Below, one piece after another: positions 25,871-34,093 of a stretch of DNA of 64,000 nt. The notes below the pieces were generated by a model. It made no database searches and was not told the DNA's origin. It saw nothing but the letters and a program-made list of their open reading frames with translations. The translations under genes were made by a program, and so were the position numbers. The DNA comes from Olsenella sp. An270 (GTDB lineage Bacteria > Actinomycetota > Coriobacteriia > Coriobacteriales > Atopobiaceae). The stretch is taken from contig NZ_NFJF01000002.1 in the NCBI RefSeq assembly GCF_002159735.1, positions 336,770-400,769 on the forward strand, given 5' to 3'. The first letter of the stretch is position 1; each line of letters opens with the position of its first letter.

Positions 25871-26599
25871 TTGAAGATGCACCAGCGGGTGGCCGAGGCC
25901 GAGCGGGTCTGCGGCCACCACTTTGAGAACCAGGACCTGATCGTCTCGGCCCTCACGCACCCCTCGGCCGCCGAGGGGCGGCCCGTGTCGGCCTCCTACG
26001 AGCGCCTCGAGTTCCTGGGCGACTCCATCCTCGGCGCCATCGTGGCGACCGACCTCTTCGAGCGCTTCCCCGACATGGACGAGGGCGCGCTCACACAGGC
26101 CAAGATCAGCCTCGTCTCGGGCAAGATGCTCTCGAGCGTCGCCGCGCGCCTGGGCCTCGCGCCCCTCATCGTGATGGGCGAGTCCGAGCGCGGAACGGGG
26201 GAGCGCGGCATGCACTCCGCGCTCGAGAACGTCTACGAGGCGCTCGTGGGCGCCCTCTACCTGGACGCCGGCTACACGACGACGCACGAGTTCGTGCTCG
26301 CTACGCTCGGCCCGGAGGTCTCCCCGGCGCTCGCCGAGAAGCCCATCAGCCCCAAGTCGCGCCTGCAGGAGGTCACCCAGCGCGAGCTGCACTGCGGCCC
26401 GGAGTATAGGCTCGTCTCGGAGGAGGGGCCCGCGCACGACCCCACGTTCACGTCGGTCGTGCTCGTCGAGGGCCGGCGGATCGGCCGCGGCTCGGGGCCC
26501 TCGAAGAAGTCTTCTGAGAGCGCCGCCGCCGTCGACGCGCTCGTCCGCCTCGGCTACGCCGACGAGGGCGACTTCGACGGCGCCGGGACCACCAACTAG
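25871..26599 (+). CDS. rnc: Ribonuclease III
   Basis: The catalytic domain contains the RNase III signature ERLEFLGDSILGAIVATDLF and a second acidic cluster (ENVYEALVGALYLDAG). The C-terminal double-stranded RNA-binding domain covers about the last 75 residues (SRLQEVTQRELHC...GSGPSKKSSESAAAVDAL). It cuts structured RNA, including rRNA precursors. I place the start at TTG 25871, seven bases after GGGGGA. A GTG at 25856 directly after the acpP stop and an ATG at 25877 are alternatives. Confidence 0.94.
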   Translation: MKMHQRVAEAERVCGHHFENQDLIVSALTHPSAAEGRPVSASYERLEFLGDSILGAIVATDLFERFPDMDEGALTQAKISLVSGKMLSSVAARLGLAPLIVMGESERGTGERGMHSALENVYEALVGALYLDAGYTTTHEFVLATLGPEVSPALAEKPISPKSRLQEVTQRELHCGPEYRLVSEEGPAHDPTFTSVVLVEGRRIGRGSGPSKKSSESAAAVDALVRLGYADEGDFDGAGTTN

Positions 26600-26618
26600 C
26601 GTGCGGAGGACGTGCAAG

Positions 26619-29600
26619 TTGTACCTGAAGTCGCTGACACTCAAGGGGTTCAAGTCCTTCGCGGACCGCACCCACATGGTCTTCGACCCCGGTCTCACCG
26701 TGGTCGTGGGGCCCAACGGCTCCGGCAAGTCCAACGTCTCCGACGCGATCCTGTGGGTCCTCGGCGAGCAGAGCGCCAAGCAGCTGCGCGGCCAGGCCAT
26801 GGAGGACGTGATCTTCTCGGGCTCGTCGGCGCGCTCCGCGGTGGGCGTGGCCGAGGTCACGCTCGTGCTGGACAACTCCGACCACACGCTGCCCATCGAC
26901 TTCGCCGAGGTGGGCATCACGCGTCGCATGTACCGCTCGGGCGAGTCCGAGTACCTGATCAACGGCTCGCCGAGCCGCCTCATGGATGTCCAGGACATCC
27001 TGCACGACTCGGGCCTGGGCAAGGACACCCACTCGATCATCTCCCAGGGCAAGCTCGACTCGATCCTCTCGAGCCGCCCGGAGGAGCGTCGTGCCCTCAT
27101 CGAGGAGGCGGCCGACATCTCCAAGCACCGCCGCCGCAAGGAGCGGAGCCAGCGCAAGCTCGCGTCGATGGACGAGAACCTCGCCCGCGCCAAGATGCTC
27201 TCGCGCGAGATCGCGCGCCAGCTGCGCCCGCTCGAGCGCCAGGTCGACAAGGCCCAGCGAGCCCGCCAGCTCGAGGACGAGCTCAAGGGGCTCGAGGTCC
27301 AGCTCGCCGTCGACGACCTGCGGCGCCTGCAGGAGGGCTACGCCCGGCTCGAGGCGCGCGGCAAGGAGGCCGACGCCGCCTGCGAGCTCGCCCAGTACCG
27401 TCTGGACGAGAAGAGCGCCGAGCTCGAGAAGCTCCAGTCGCTGCTCGAGCAGAAGGGCCTCTTTGTGGGTGACCTCGGCGAGCAGCGCCGCCGCATGCAG
27501 GACCTTCTCGGCAGGATGGACGCGGACATGCGCCTTCTGGAGGAGAAGGGCAAGAACATGGTCTCGCGCCTCTCCGACATGCGCATGCAGCTCTCCACGA
27601 TGGAGAAGCAGCGCGCCGACGCCGCCTCGGAGCACGAGGGCGTGGCCGGCGAGCTCTCCGACGCGCGCGTGCGCGAGGCGAGCCTGCGCGAGTCGGTCGA
27701 GGGGCTCTCCCGCGCCGCCCGCGAGGCGAGCGAGCGCCGCCGCTCCATAGACGACGAGCTCTCCGGCATCACGGCAGACGAGCGCTCCGCGCGCGGCGAG
27801 GCCGACCGCGAGACGCTCGCCTATGCCAAGCTCGAGGACCAGATCTCCAACGCCGAGGTCGAGGACCAGATGTTCGCCTCGCGCCTCGAGCAGCTGGAGG
27901 AGTCGCTGCGCACGACCGGTGAGGCCGTCACCGAGAGGGCCGACCGGATCGAGGCCCTCGAGGGGTCGCTCCTCGAGGCGCGCCGGCGCGAGTCCTCCCT
28001 CACCGCCTCCATCACGGGCCTCTCGGGCGCGCTCGACGCGGCGCGCTCCGAGCACGCCGAGGCGCAGCGGGCCCTCTCCGCAGCGACCGCCACGCTCGAG
28101 GCGCTGCGCTCCGTCGACTCCGACGTCGAGCTCGCGAGCCCGCTCGTCGCGGCGCTCGCCGCCGACGAGGACCGCGTCCGCTGCCGCCTCGCCGACCTCG
28201 TCGACGCCGACCCCGAGGTCGAGTCGCTCGTCGAGCGGCTCCTCGGCGACGACCTCGCCGCGCTCGTCGTGGACGGTGCGGACGACGCGGTCGCCCTCGC
28301 GGAGCGCGCCCTCGGCCTCGCCGACCGGGACGGTCGCGCCGCGATCGTCGCCTCCGCGGCCCCCGGGCATGCGGATGTCCCCTCGGACGCTCCCGGCACC
28401 CCGCTCGTCTCCCGCCTGCGCGTCTCCGACGAGGCGCGGTCGCTGCTCGAGGCGCTTCTCGGCGGCGTGCGCATCGTGGGCGACGCCAAGGAGGCGGTCC
28501 GCGCGCACTCTGCCGTTCCCGACGCGACGTACGTGACCCTGGACGGCGTCGTCGTCCTGCCCGACGGGCGCGTCCACGTGGGCACCGCCCCCTCGAGCGA
28601 GGCCGGCGCACTGGAGCGCAAGCGCCGCATCCGCGAGCTCGAGGGTGGCATGGCGGCCCTCGAGTCGCGCCTGTCCGCCGCGGCGGAGGCGGTGGCCGAG
28701 GCCGAGTCCTCCCTCGCCGACGCCCGCGAGCAGGCTGCCGCCGCAAAGGGCGAGCTCGCGCGCCTCACCGCCGAGGTCTCCTCGACGACCGCGGAGCGCG
28801 GTCGCCTGGAGGCGCAGCTCGCCGCCGCCACCTCGGAGCGCGCGCAGGTGACCAAGCGGCGCGAGGCGTCGCTCCAGCGTGCTGCCGAGGCGCGCGCCCA
28901 GATCGAGGAGCACCGCGCCGCCGCCCGAGCCGCCCGTGAGCGCGCCGACGAGCTCGCCGGCCGCCTCGCCGAGCGCACGGCCGAGCACGAGGAGGCCGTC
29001 CGAGCCCAGGGCAAGGCGTCGAGGGAGCTCTCCGACGGCCGCCTGGAGCTCGCCATGACGAGCGAGCGCCGCGCGGGGCTCGAGCGCAGGGAGCGCGAGC
29101 TCTCCGCCCGCGTCTCGGAGCTCGACGGTCGCATCGACGCCACCCGTCGCTCGTCGCGCTCCCTGGAGGTCGTCCGCCTTCGTGTCGACCCGCTGCACGA
29201 CCGCTACGACGCCATCCGCGAGCGCGCCCTCGAGTGGGCGGGTCGCCTGAAGGACCGCGCCTCGCTCGCCGAGGCGGACTCCGACTCGCTCAAGAAGACG
29301 ATCGGCGACGCCCGCGAGGCCGTGAACAAGGCCTCCGCCGAGCTCGAGGAGGCCCGCACGGCGTCCACCGCCGTCAAGGTCGACCTCGGCAAGCTCGAGG
29401 TGCAGGTGCAGACCGCGGTCAACGCCATCGTGGCGACGGGCGCCGTGCTCGACGAGGCCCTCGAGTGCCCGCCGCCCGAGGACCGCGACGAGGCCGAGCG
29501 CCGCGCCGACTCCCTCCGCTCCCAGATCGAGTCCATCGGACCGGTGAACGCCGTGGCCATGGACGAGTACCTGAGGCTCAAGGAGCGCTACGACTACATC

Positions 29601-30155
29601 GACGAGCAGGTCCGCGACCTCGAGGACGCCCGCGTGTCCCTGCGCAAGATCACGGCCGCCATCGACCGCAAGATGCGCAACCGCTTCCTCACGGTGTTCG
29701 AGCGCGTGAACGCGAACTTCTCGGAGATATTCGCCCTGCTGTTCCCCGGCGGCCAGGCGCACATCGAGATGACCGACCCCGACAACCCCTCGGAGACCGG
29801 CATCGAGATCGTGGCCCAGCCGCGCGGCAAGCGGCTCTCCAAGATGATGCTCATGAGCGGCGGCGAGAAGTCCCTCACGGCGCTCGCCCTGCTCTTCGCC
29901 GTCTACAAGGTGCGCACGGTGCCGTTCTACGTCTTCGACGAGGTCGAGGCAGCGCTCGACGACTCGAACCTCTCCAAGCTGCTCGACGCCATCGAGCAGC
30001 TCAAGTCCTCCACGCAGCTCATCGTCATCTCTCACCAGCGCCGCACGATGGAGCAGGCCGACGTCCTCTACGGCGTCTCCATGCAGGCGGACGGCGTGAG
30101 CCGCGTGGTGTCCCAGCGTCTCGACCGCGAGACCGGAAAGGTGGTTGATGCATAG
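26619..30155 (+). CDS. smc: Chromosome partition protein SMC
   Basis: The 1178-aa protein starts at TTG 26619 (MYLKSLTLKGFKSFAD), with GGAGGA eight bases before it. It has an N-terminal ATPase half (GPNGSGKSNVSDAI), two long coiled-coil arms, a hinge of about residues 500-660, and a C-terminal half with LMSGGEKSLTALALLFAVY (signature) and FYVFDEVEAALDDSN (Walker B). It is the SMC core of condensin. The kleisin subunits scpA and scpB are not in the window. It shares its stop region with ftsY by one base. Confidence 0.96.
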   Translation: MYLKSLTLKGFKSFADRTHMVFDPGLTVVVGPNGSGKSNVSDAILWVLGEQSAKQLRGQAMEDVIFSGSSARSAVGVAEVTLVLDNSDHTLPIDFAEVGITRRMYRSGESEYLINGSPSRLMDVQDILHDSGLGKDTHSIISQGKLDSILSSRPEERRALIEEAADISKHRRRKERSQRKLASMDENLARAKMLSREIARQLRPLERQVDKAQRARQLEDELKGLEVQLAVDDLRRLQEGYARLEARGKEADAACELAQYRLDEKSAELEKLQSLLEQKGLFVGDLGEQRRRMQDLLGRMDADMRLLEEKGKNMVSRLSDMRMQLSTMEKQRADAASEHEGVAGELSDARVREASLRESVEGLSRAAREASERRRSIDDELSGITADERSARGEADRETLAYAKLEDQISNAEVEDQMFASRLEQLEESLRTTGEAVTERADRIEALEGSLLEARRRESSLTASITGLSGALDAARSEHAEAQRALSAATATLEALRSVDSDVELASPLVAALAADEDRVRCRLADLVDADPEVESLVERLLGDDLAALVVDGADDAVALAERALGLADRDGRAAIVASAAPGHADVPSDAPGTPLVSRLRVSDEARSLLEALLGGVRIVGDAKEAVRAHSAVPDATYVTLDGVVVLPDGRVHVGTAPSSEAGALERKRRIRELEGGMAALESRLSAAAEAVAEAESSLADAREQAAAAKGELARLTAEVSSTTAERGRLEAQLAAATSERAQVTKRREASLQRAAEARAQIEEHRAAARAARERADELAGRLAERTAEHEEAVRAQGKASRELSDGRLELAMTSERRAGLERRERELSARVSELDGRIDATRRSSRSLEVVRLRVDPLHDRYDAIRERALEWAGRLKDRASLAEADSDSLKKTIGDAREAVNKASAELEEARTASTAVKVDLGKLEVQVQTAVNAIVATGAVLDEALECPPPEDRDEAERRADSLRSQIESIGPVNAVAMDEYLRLKERYDYIDEQVRDLEDARVSLRKITAAIDRKMRNRFLTVFERVNANFSEIFALLFPGGQAHIEMTDPDNPSETGIEIVAQPRGKRLSKMMLMSGGEKSLTALALLFAVYKVRTVPFYVFDEVEAALDDSNLSKLLDAIEQLKSSTQLIVISHQRRTMEQADVLYGVSMQADGVSRVVSQRLDRETGKVVDA

Positions 30156-31054
30156 TGGGCCTTCTCGACAGCCTGAGGTCCGGCCTCCAGCGCTCGCGCG
30201 AGGCGATCAACGAGATCTTCTACATGGGCGGCGAGGTCGACGAGGACTTCTGGGAGGACCTCGAGGACACGCTCGTCATGGGTGACATGGGCGCCGAGGT
30301 CGCCATGCGCGTGACCGACGACCTGCGCGAGCAGGCGGCGCGCGAGAACCTCACCCGTGCCGACCAGCTTCGCGACGCGCTGGCCCGCCGTCTCGCCGCG
30401 GAGTTCCCCTCCGCCAAGCGCGACCCCTTCACCGACCTTCCGAGCTGCGTCCTGTTCGTCGGCATCAACGGGGCCGGCAAGACGACCACGGTGGGCAAGC
30501 TCGCCGGGCGCGCCCGTGAGGCCGGCGCGAGCTGCCTCATCGGCGGCGCCGACACCTTCCGCGCGGCCGCCATCGAGCAGCTCGAGGTCTGGGGCCAGCG
30601 CGCGGGCGTCGACGTGGTGACGCGCGAGCGCGGCGCCGACCCCGCGAGCGTGTGCTACGAGGTGGTCGAGGAGGCCGAGAGGCGCGGCGCCGAGCTCGTG
30701 CTCATCGACACCGCCGGGCGCCTCCACACCTCTGCCGACCTCATGCGCGAGCTCGCGAAGGTCGTGAACGTCACCCGCAAGCGCTGCCAGCTGCCGGTCG
30801 CGGTCGTGCTCGTCATCGACGCGACCACCGGCCAGAACGGCCTCAACCAGGCGCGTGAGTTCAACGATGCCCTCGAGCTCGACGGCCTCATCGTCACCAA
30901 GCTCGACGGCACCGCCAAGGGCGGCATCGCGCTCGCCATCTCCAGCCAGCTCGGCCTGCCCATCTACCGCATCGGCGTGGGCGAGGCCATCGACGACCTC
31001 CAGACCTTCGACGCGCTCGACTTCTGCCGCGCGCTCGTGGGTGAAGGGATGTAG
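30155..31054 (+). CDS. ftsY: Signal recognition particle receptor FtsY
   Basis: The 299-aa protein has the NG domain only: an N helix bundle (about 1-90) and a GTPase domain with GINGAGKTTTVGKLA, DTFRAAAIEQL, DTAGRLHTSADLM and TKLDGTAKGG. It lacks the long acidic A domain of the E. coli protein, as is usual in Gram-positives. The GTG start overlaps the smc stop codon by one base. It docks SRP-bound ribosomes at the membrane with Ffh, encoded next. Confidence 0.97.
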   Translation: MGLLDSLRSGLQRSREAINEIFYMGGEVDEDFWEDLEDTLVMGDMGAEVAMRVTDDLREQAARENLTRADQLRDALARRLAAEFPSAKRDPFTDLPSCVLFVGINGAGKTTTVGKLAGRAREAGASCLIGGADTFRAAAIEQLEVWGQRAGVDVVTRERGADPASVCYEVVEEAERRGAELVLIDTAGRLHTSADLMRELAKVVNVTRKRCQLPVAVVLVIDATTGQNGLNQAREFNDALELDGLIVTKLDGTAKGGIALAISSQLGLPIYRIGVGEAIDDLQTFDALDFCRALVGEGM

Positions 31055-31056
31055 CC

Positions 31057-32436
31057 ATGTTCAACTCTCTCTCCGACCGCCTCCAGGACACCTTCGACCG
31101 CCTTCGCGGCAAGGGACGCCTCACCGAGGACGACATCAACGTCGCGATGCGCGAGATCCGCATGGCGCTTCTCGAGGCCGACGTCAACTACCGCGTGGTC
31201 AAGGAGTTCGTCGCGCGCTGCAAGGAGAAGTGCCTCACCGCCGACGTCCTCTCGTCGCTCTCTCCGGCGCAGAACGTCGTCAAGGTCGTGCTCGACGAGC
31301 TCACGGTTCTTCTCGGCTCCACCGACTCGCGCCTGACGCTCGCGCAGAACCGCACGCCCAACGTGATCATGCTCGTCGGCCTGCAGGGCTCGGGCAAGAC
31401 CACCGCCGCGGCCAAGCTCGCCTACCTCCTCAAGGGCCAGGGCCACAGCCCGCTCCTCGCCGCGTGCGACACGCACCGCCCCGCGGCTGCCGACCAGCTC
31501 GAGACGCTCGGCTCAGAGATCGGCGTGCCGGTCTTCCGCGGTGACGGGAAGGACGCCGTGGCCGTCGCGGAGGGCTCGATCAAGGAGGCGGTCGACCGCC
31601 TCTGCGACATCGTCATCGTGGACACCGCCGGACGCCTGCAGATCGACGAGGAGATGATGCAGGAGGCCGTGGCGATCAAGGCCGCGGTGCGCCCCGACCA
31701 GATCCTCATGGTCGTCGACGCCATGACCGGCCAGGACATCGTGAACGTGGTCACGGAGTTTGCTAACCGCGTGGACTTTGACGGCGTGATCATGTCCAAG
31801 CTCGACGGCGACGCCCGCGGTGGCGGCGCGCTCTCCGTGCGCGAGGTCACCGGCAAGCCCATCAAGTTCGTCTCGATGGGGGAGAAGCCCGACTCGCTCG
31901 AGGTCTTCCACCCCGACCGCATGGCCAAGCGCATCCTCGGCATGGGCGACGTCGTGGGCATCATCGAGCAGGCGCAGAAGGTCGCCGACGAGCAGCAGGT
32001 CGCCGACGCGGAGCGCATGCTGCGCGAGGGCTTCACGATGGACGACCTCCTCTCGCAGATGCAGCAGATCCGCAAGATGGGCGGCCTCCAGAAGCTGATG
32101 GGCATGATTCCCGGCATGGAGCGCGCGATGGCGCAGGCGCCCCAGGCGGCGAGCGACGAGCAGCTGACCCGCATCGAGGCGATCATCCACTCGATGACCA
32201 AGGAGGAGCGCGCCCGCCCCAAGATCATCAACGGGCAGCGCCGCCGCCGCATCGCGCTGGGCTCCGGCCGCAGCGTCCAGGAGGTCAACCAGCTCATCAA
32301 GCAGTGGGGCGAGATGAACAAGATGATGGGCCGGATGAAGGGCATGATGCAGCCGGGTGCGGGCGGCAAGAAGAACCGTCGCGCCATGCAGCAGATGATG
32401 CGCAACATGGGCGGCGGGCAGGGCCTCCCGTTCTAG
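31057..32436 (+). CDS. ffh: Signal recognition particle protein Ffh
   Basis: The 459-aa protein has an NG domain (GLQGSGKTTAAAKLA, DTAGRLQID, SKLDGDARGGGAL) and a Met-rich M domain from about residue 325 (QMQQIRKMGGLQKLMGMIPGM) that binds 4.5S RNA and signal peptides. Two bases separate it from ftsY. The C-terminus ends in a basic, Met-rich tail. No 4.5S RNA gene was found in this window. Confidence 0.97.
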   Translation: MFNSLSDRLQDTFDRLRGKGRLTEDDINVAMREIRMALLEADVNYRVVKEFVARCKEKCLTADVLSSLSPAQNVVKVVLDELTVLLGSTDSRLTLAQNRTPNVIMLVGLQGSGKTTAAAKLAYLLKGQGHSPLLAACDTHRPAAADQLETLGSEIGVPVFRGDGKDAVAVAEGSIKEAVDRLCDIVIVDTAGRLQIDEEMMQEAVAIKAAVRPDQILMVVDAMTGQDIVNVVTEFANRVDFDGVIMSKLDGDARGGGALSVREVTGKPIKFVSMGEKPDSLEVFHPDRMAKRILGMGDVVGIIEQAQKVADEQQVADAERMLREGFTMDDLLSQMQQIRKMGGLQKLMGMIPGMERAMAQAPQAASDEQLTRIEAIIHSMTKEERARPKIINGQRRRRIALGSGRSVQEVNQLIKQWGEMNKMMGRMKGMMQPGAGGKKNRRAMQQMMRNMGGGQGLPF

Positions 32437-32464
32437 ACGCCCGCTCCTCCGCCCCCTCTGTGCC

Positions 32465-32694
32465 GGTTTGGGTTCACGGTTTCGTGGCTTGCTCCGGCAC
32501 CTTTTGCAGAACCGCAGGTAGTTGCATCATTCAATTTCATATGAGCGAACTGCGCGTGCAATGCGAACCCAAACCGTTTTCCGGTTTGGGTTCGTTCTTC
32601 CGTGCACGCTCGGTCCTTGCTGAGAGCTCTTGCTGCTAGTTGCTCTGCAGGGCTTCGAGATGCGTCGGCTCGCAGCAAGCTGCGAACCCAAACC
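32465..32694. repeat. Two tandem inverted-repeat elements, family D, downstream of the nuclease-fold gene
   Basis: The word GGTTTGGGTTC and its complement alternate: plus at 32465, minus ending at 32575, plus at 32583, minus ending at 32694. This makes two elements of about 110 bp placed head to tail, seven bases apart. The spacers differ in sequence; the first contains an AT-rich stretch with ACCGCAGGTA. The second element ends 15 bases from the stop codon of the minus-strand gene. Confidence 0.92.
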
Positions 32695-32708
32695 TCTCTT
32701 GGAGGTGG

Positions 32709-33743
32709 CTAGCGCTGTGTCGGGAGGAGTGCCCTTCCCCAGCGAATGCCGTCGACAAGCTCGAGCGCGTCGTGGAGGGCGACGCGCTCGTCGCGGTAGA
32801 AGGCGAGGTCATCCGCCGGCAGGCGCAGGTCCCTCCGAATTTTGGCGACGAGCGAGTCCATGTAGTCGATGTCGTCGTAGTGCACCTTCCTGAGCTCGTA
32901 GGGCTTTATGCCGTGGGCGATCATCTCGTTCCTGCGCTCGTCGTCTCGCGCCGCCACGACGGGGTCGTCATGTACGCGTCCCTTGTAGTCCACCGCTATC
33001 CCTCGAAACGGCATCCGTGCCTCGGGCCCAAAGCTGACGGGCGCGAGGATGAGGATGTCCGGCTTCCTTATGCTCTTCTGCTCGAACTCCCTCCCGATGG
33101 CCTCCAGGCTCAGCTCCTCGTTCATCGACACGAAGTCGAGCTCGTATCCTCCCTGTTCACGCCTGCCCCTGAACCTCACGCCCAGCTTGCTCTCGTAGGG
33201 CGACCCCGAGTCTGAGCAGACGAGCGGCAGGGCGTCCCTGACCTTGCCCATCCCGTAGCAGCCACCCATCCTGTCGAGGAACTCGTCAATTGCACGCCGC
33301 GTGGTGAGAGGTTCCCAACGCTGGTGCATGCCGTCCTCGACGTCGTCCGAGATCGCGTAGGTCCCGCAGAGCTCGCTCATGAGGAGCGACTCCTCGAGGG
33401 TCGTGGCGATTCGCGCCATCTGCAGCGGCAGGAGCTCGGGGGAGGTCAGGCAGACGTCCTCGGAGATGCGGACGAACGCGTCGCGCGGATGGATGCGACG
33501 GGTCACGTGACGGACGACCCTTCTCGAGGAGTGGCTGTTGTTGTCGCTCGAGACCAGGAGGTGAAGCGGTCGCGAGAGCCGCTGCAGGGGAGGACAGTTG
33601 TCGACGGCCCTCTCCAGCTCTTCGACGGAGGGGAGCTTCTCGGGCACGTAGCCCGTCCGCTCGTCCCACTCCGCGACGAGTGCGGGAAACTCGGCCAGGC
33701 GCATGACCTCGAGCGCGGAGGTGTATGTGATCAGAATCGACAT
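32709..33743 (-). CDS. Nuclease-fold protein related to the AbiEi/DUF559-like group
   Basis: The 344-aa protein lacks a confident family name. Visible features are a helical N-terminus, the middle VCLTSPELLPLQMARIATTLEE (residues 97-118), then SPYESKLGVRF (181-191), ELDFVS (201-206), and DYKGRVHDDPVVAARDDERR (252-271) followed by a HYDDIDYMDSLVAKIRRDL tail. The spacing of SxxES, a DF and a D/E-x-D/K-G motif matches the protein encoded at 13520-14578 (whose GELDGR is also at 252), so I infer a shared PD-(D/E)XK-like C-terminal domain. Here the ExD is replaced by VDYKG, so activity may differ. It is flanked on both sides by family D repeats. No toxin partner is visible. Confidence 0.65.
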   Translation of the reverse strand: MSILITYTSALEVMRLAEFPALVAEWDERTGYVPEKLPSVEELERAVDNCPPLQRLSRPLHLLVSSDNNSHSSRRVVRHVTRRIHPRDAFVRISEDVCLTSPELLPLQMARIATTLEESLLMSELCGTYAISDDVEDGMHQRWEPLTTRRAIDEFLDRMGGCYGMGKVRDALPLVCSDSGSPYESKLGVRFRGRREQGGYELDFVSMNEELSLEAIGREFEQKSIRKPDILILAPVSFGPEARMPFRGIAVDYKGRVHDDPVVAARDDERRNEMIAHGIKPYELRKVHYDDIDYMDSLVAKIRRDLRLPADDLAFYRDERVALHDALELVDGIRWGRALLPTQR

Positions 33744-33977
33744 GAGCCAAGCCTAGGGGACGAACGCGGCGAGAGGCGGGGCGTGGGAAAAAGTCAGTCC
33801 GCTCACGTACCGCAAACTGTCACGAGACGTGCGCCGCGGGGCGAAGCCCCAGATAAACACTATGATAGGTGTCGGGTTGAGGCGCGCGCCAGCGGTGCCG
33901 CCGACGCCCGGGATCGCTGCCGCTGGGCGGGCGAGAAGGACGCCCCAAAGCTGGGCATGGCGTACGACGTCCTCTGT

Positions 33978-34064
33978 GGTTTGGGTTCGAAAACATGGTG
34001 TCGGCGGTCAAGGGGTGCGATTCCTAGAAGAAACGAACCCAAACCGTTATTCGGTTTGGGTTCG
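33978..34064. repeat. Inverted repeat, family D, upstream of the nuclease-fold gene
   Basis: GGTTTGGGTTCG (33978-33989), its complement CGAACCCAAACC (34034-34045), then GGTTTGGGTTCG again (34053-34064), the last pair forming a tight hairpin. The rest of the 350-bp gap (33744-34093) holds a small GGGGCGAAGCCCC hairpin, a GGGCGAGAAGGACG word at 33927 and presumably the promoter of the minus-strand gene. I see no open frame of merit. Confidence 0.92.
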
Positions 34065-34093
34065 CTCGTCACGCGGGCGTTGTGGGCCCGACC

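Noticed and set aside
26601..26618. GTG at 26601 as smc start
   Set aside because: The TTG at 26619 has GGAGGA at ideal distance and gives the standard SMC N-terminus; the GTG has no ribosome site.
33744..34093. tRNA or small RNA gene in the gap
   Set aside because: I saw no cloverleaf, CCA end or promoter-terminator pair; the visible structure is the family D repeat and one small hairpin.
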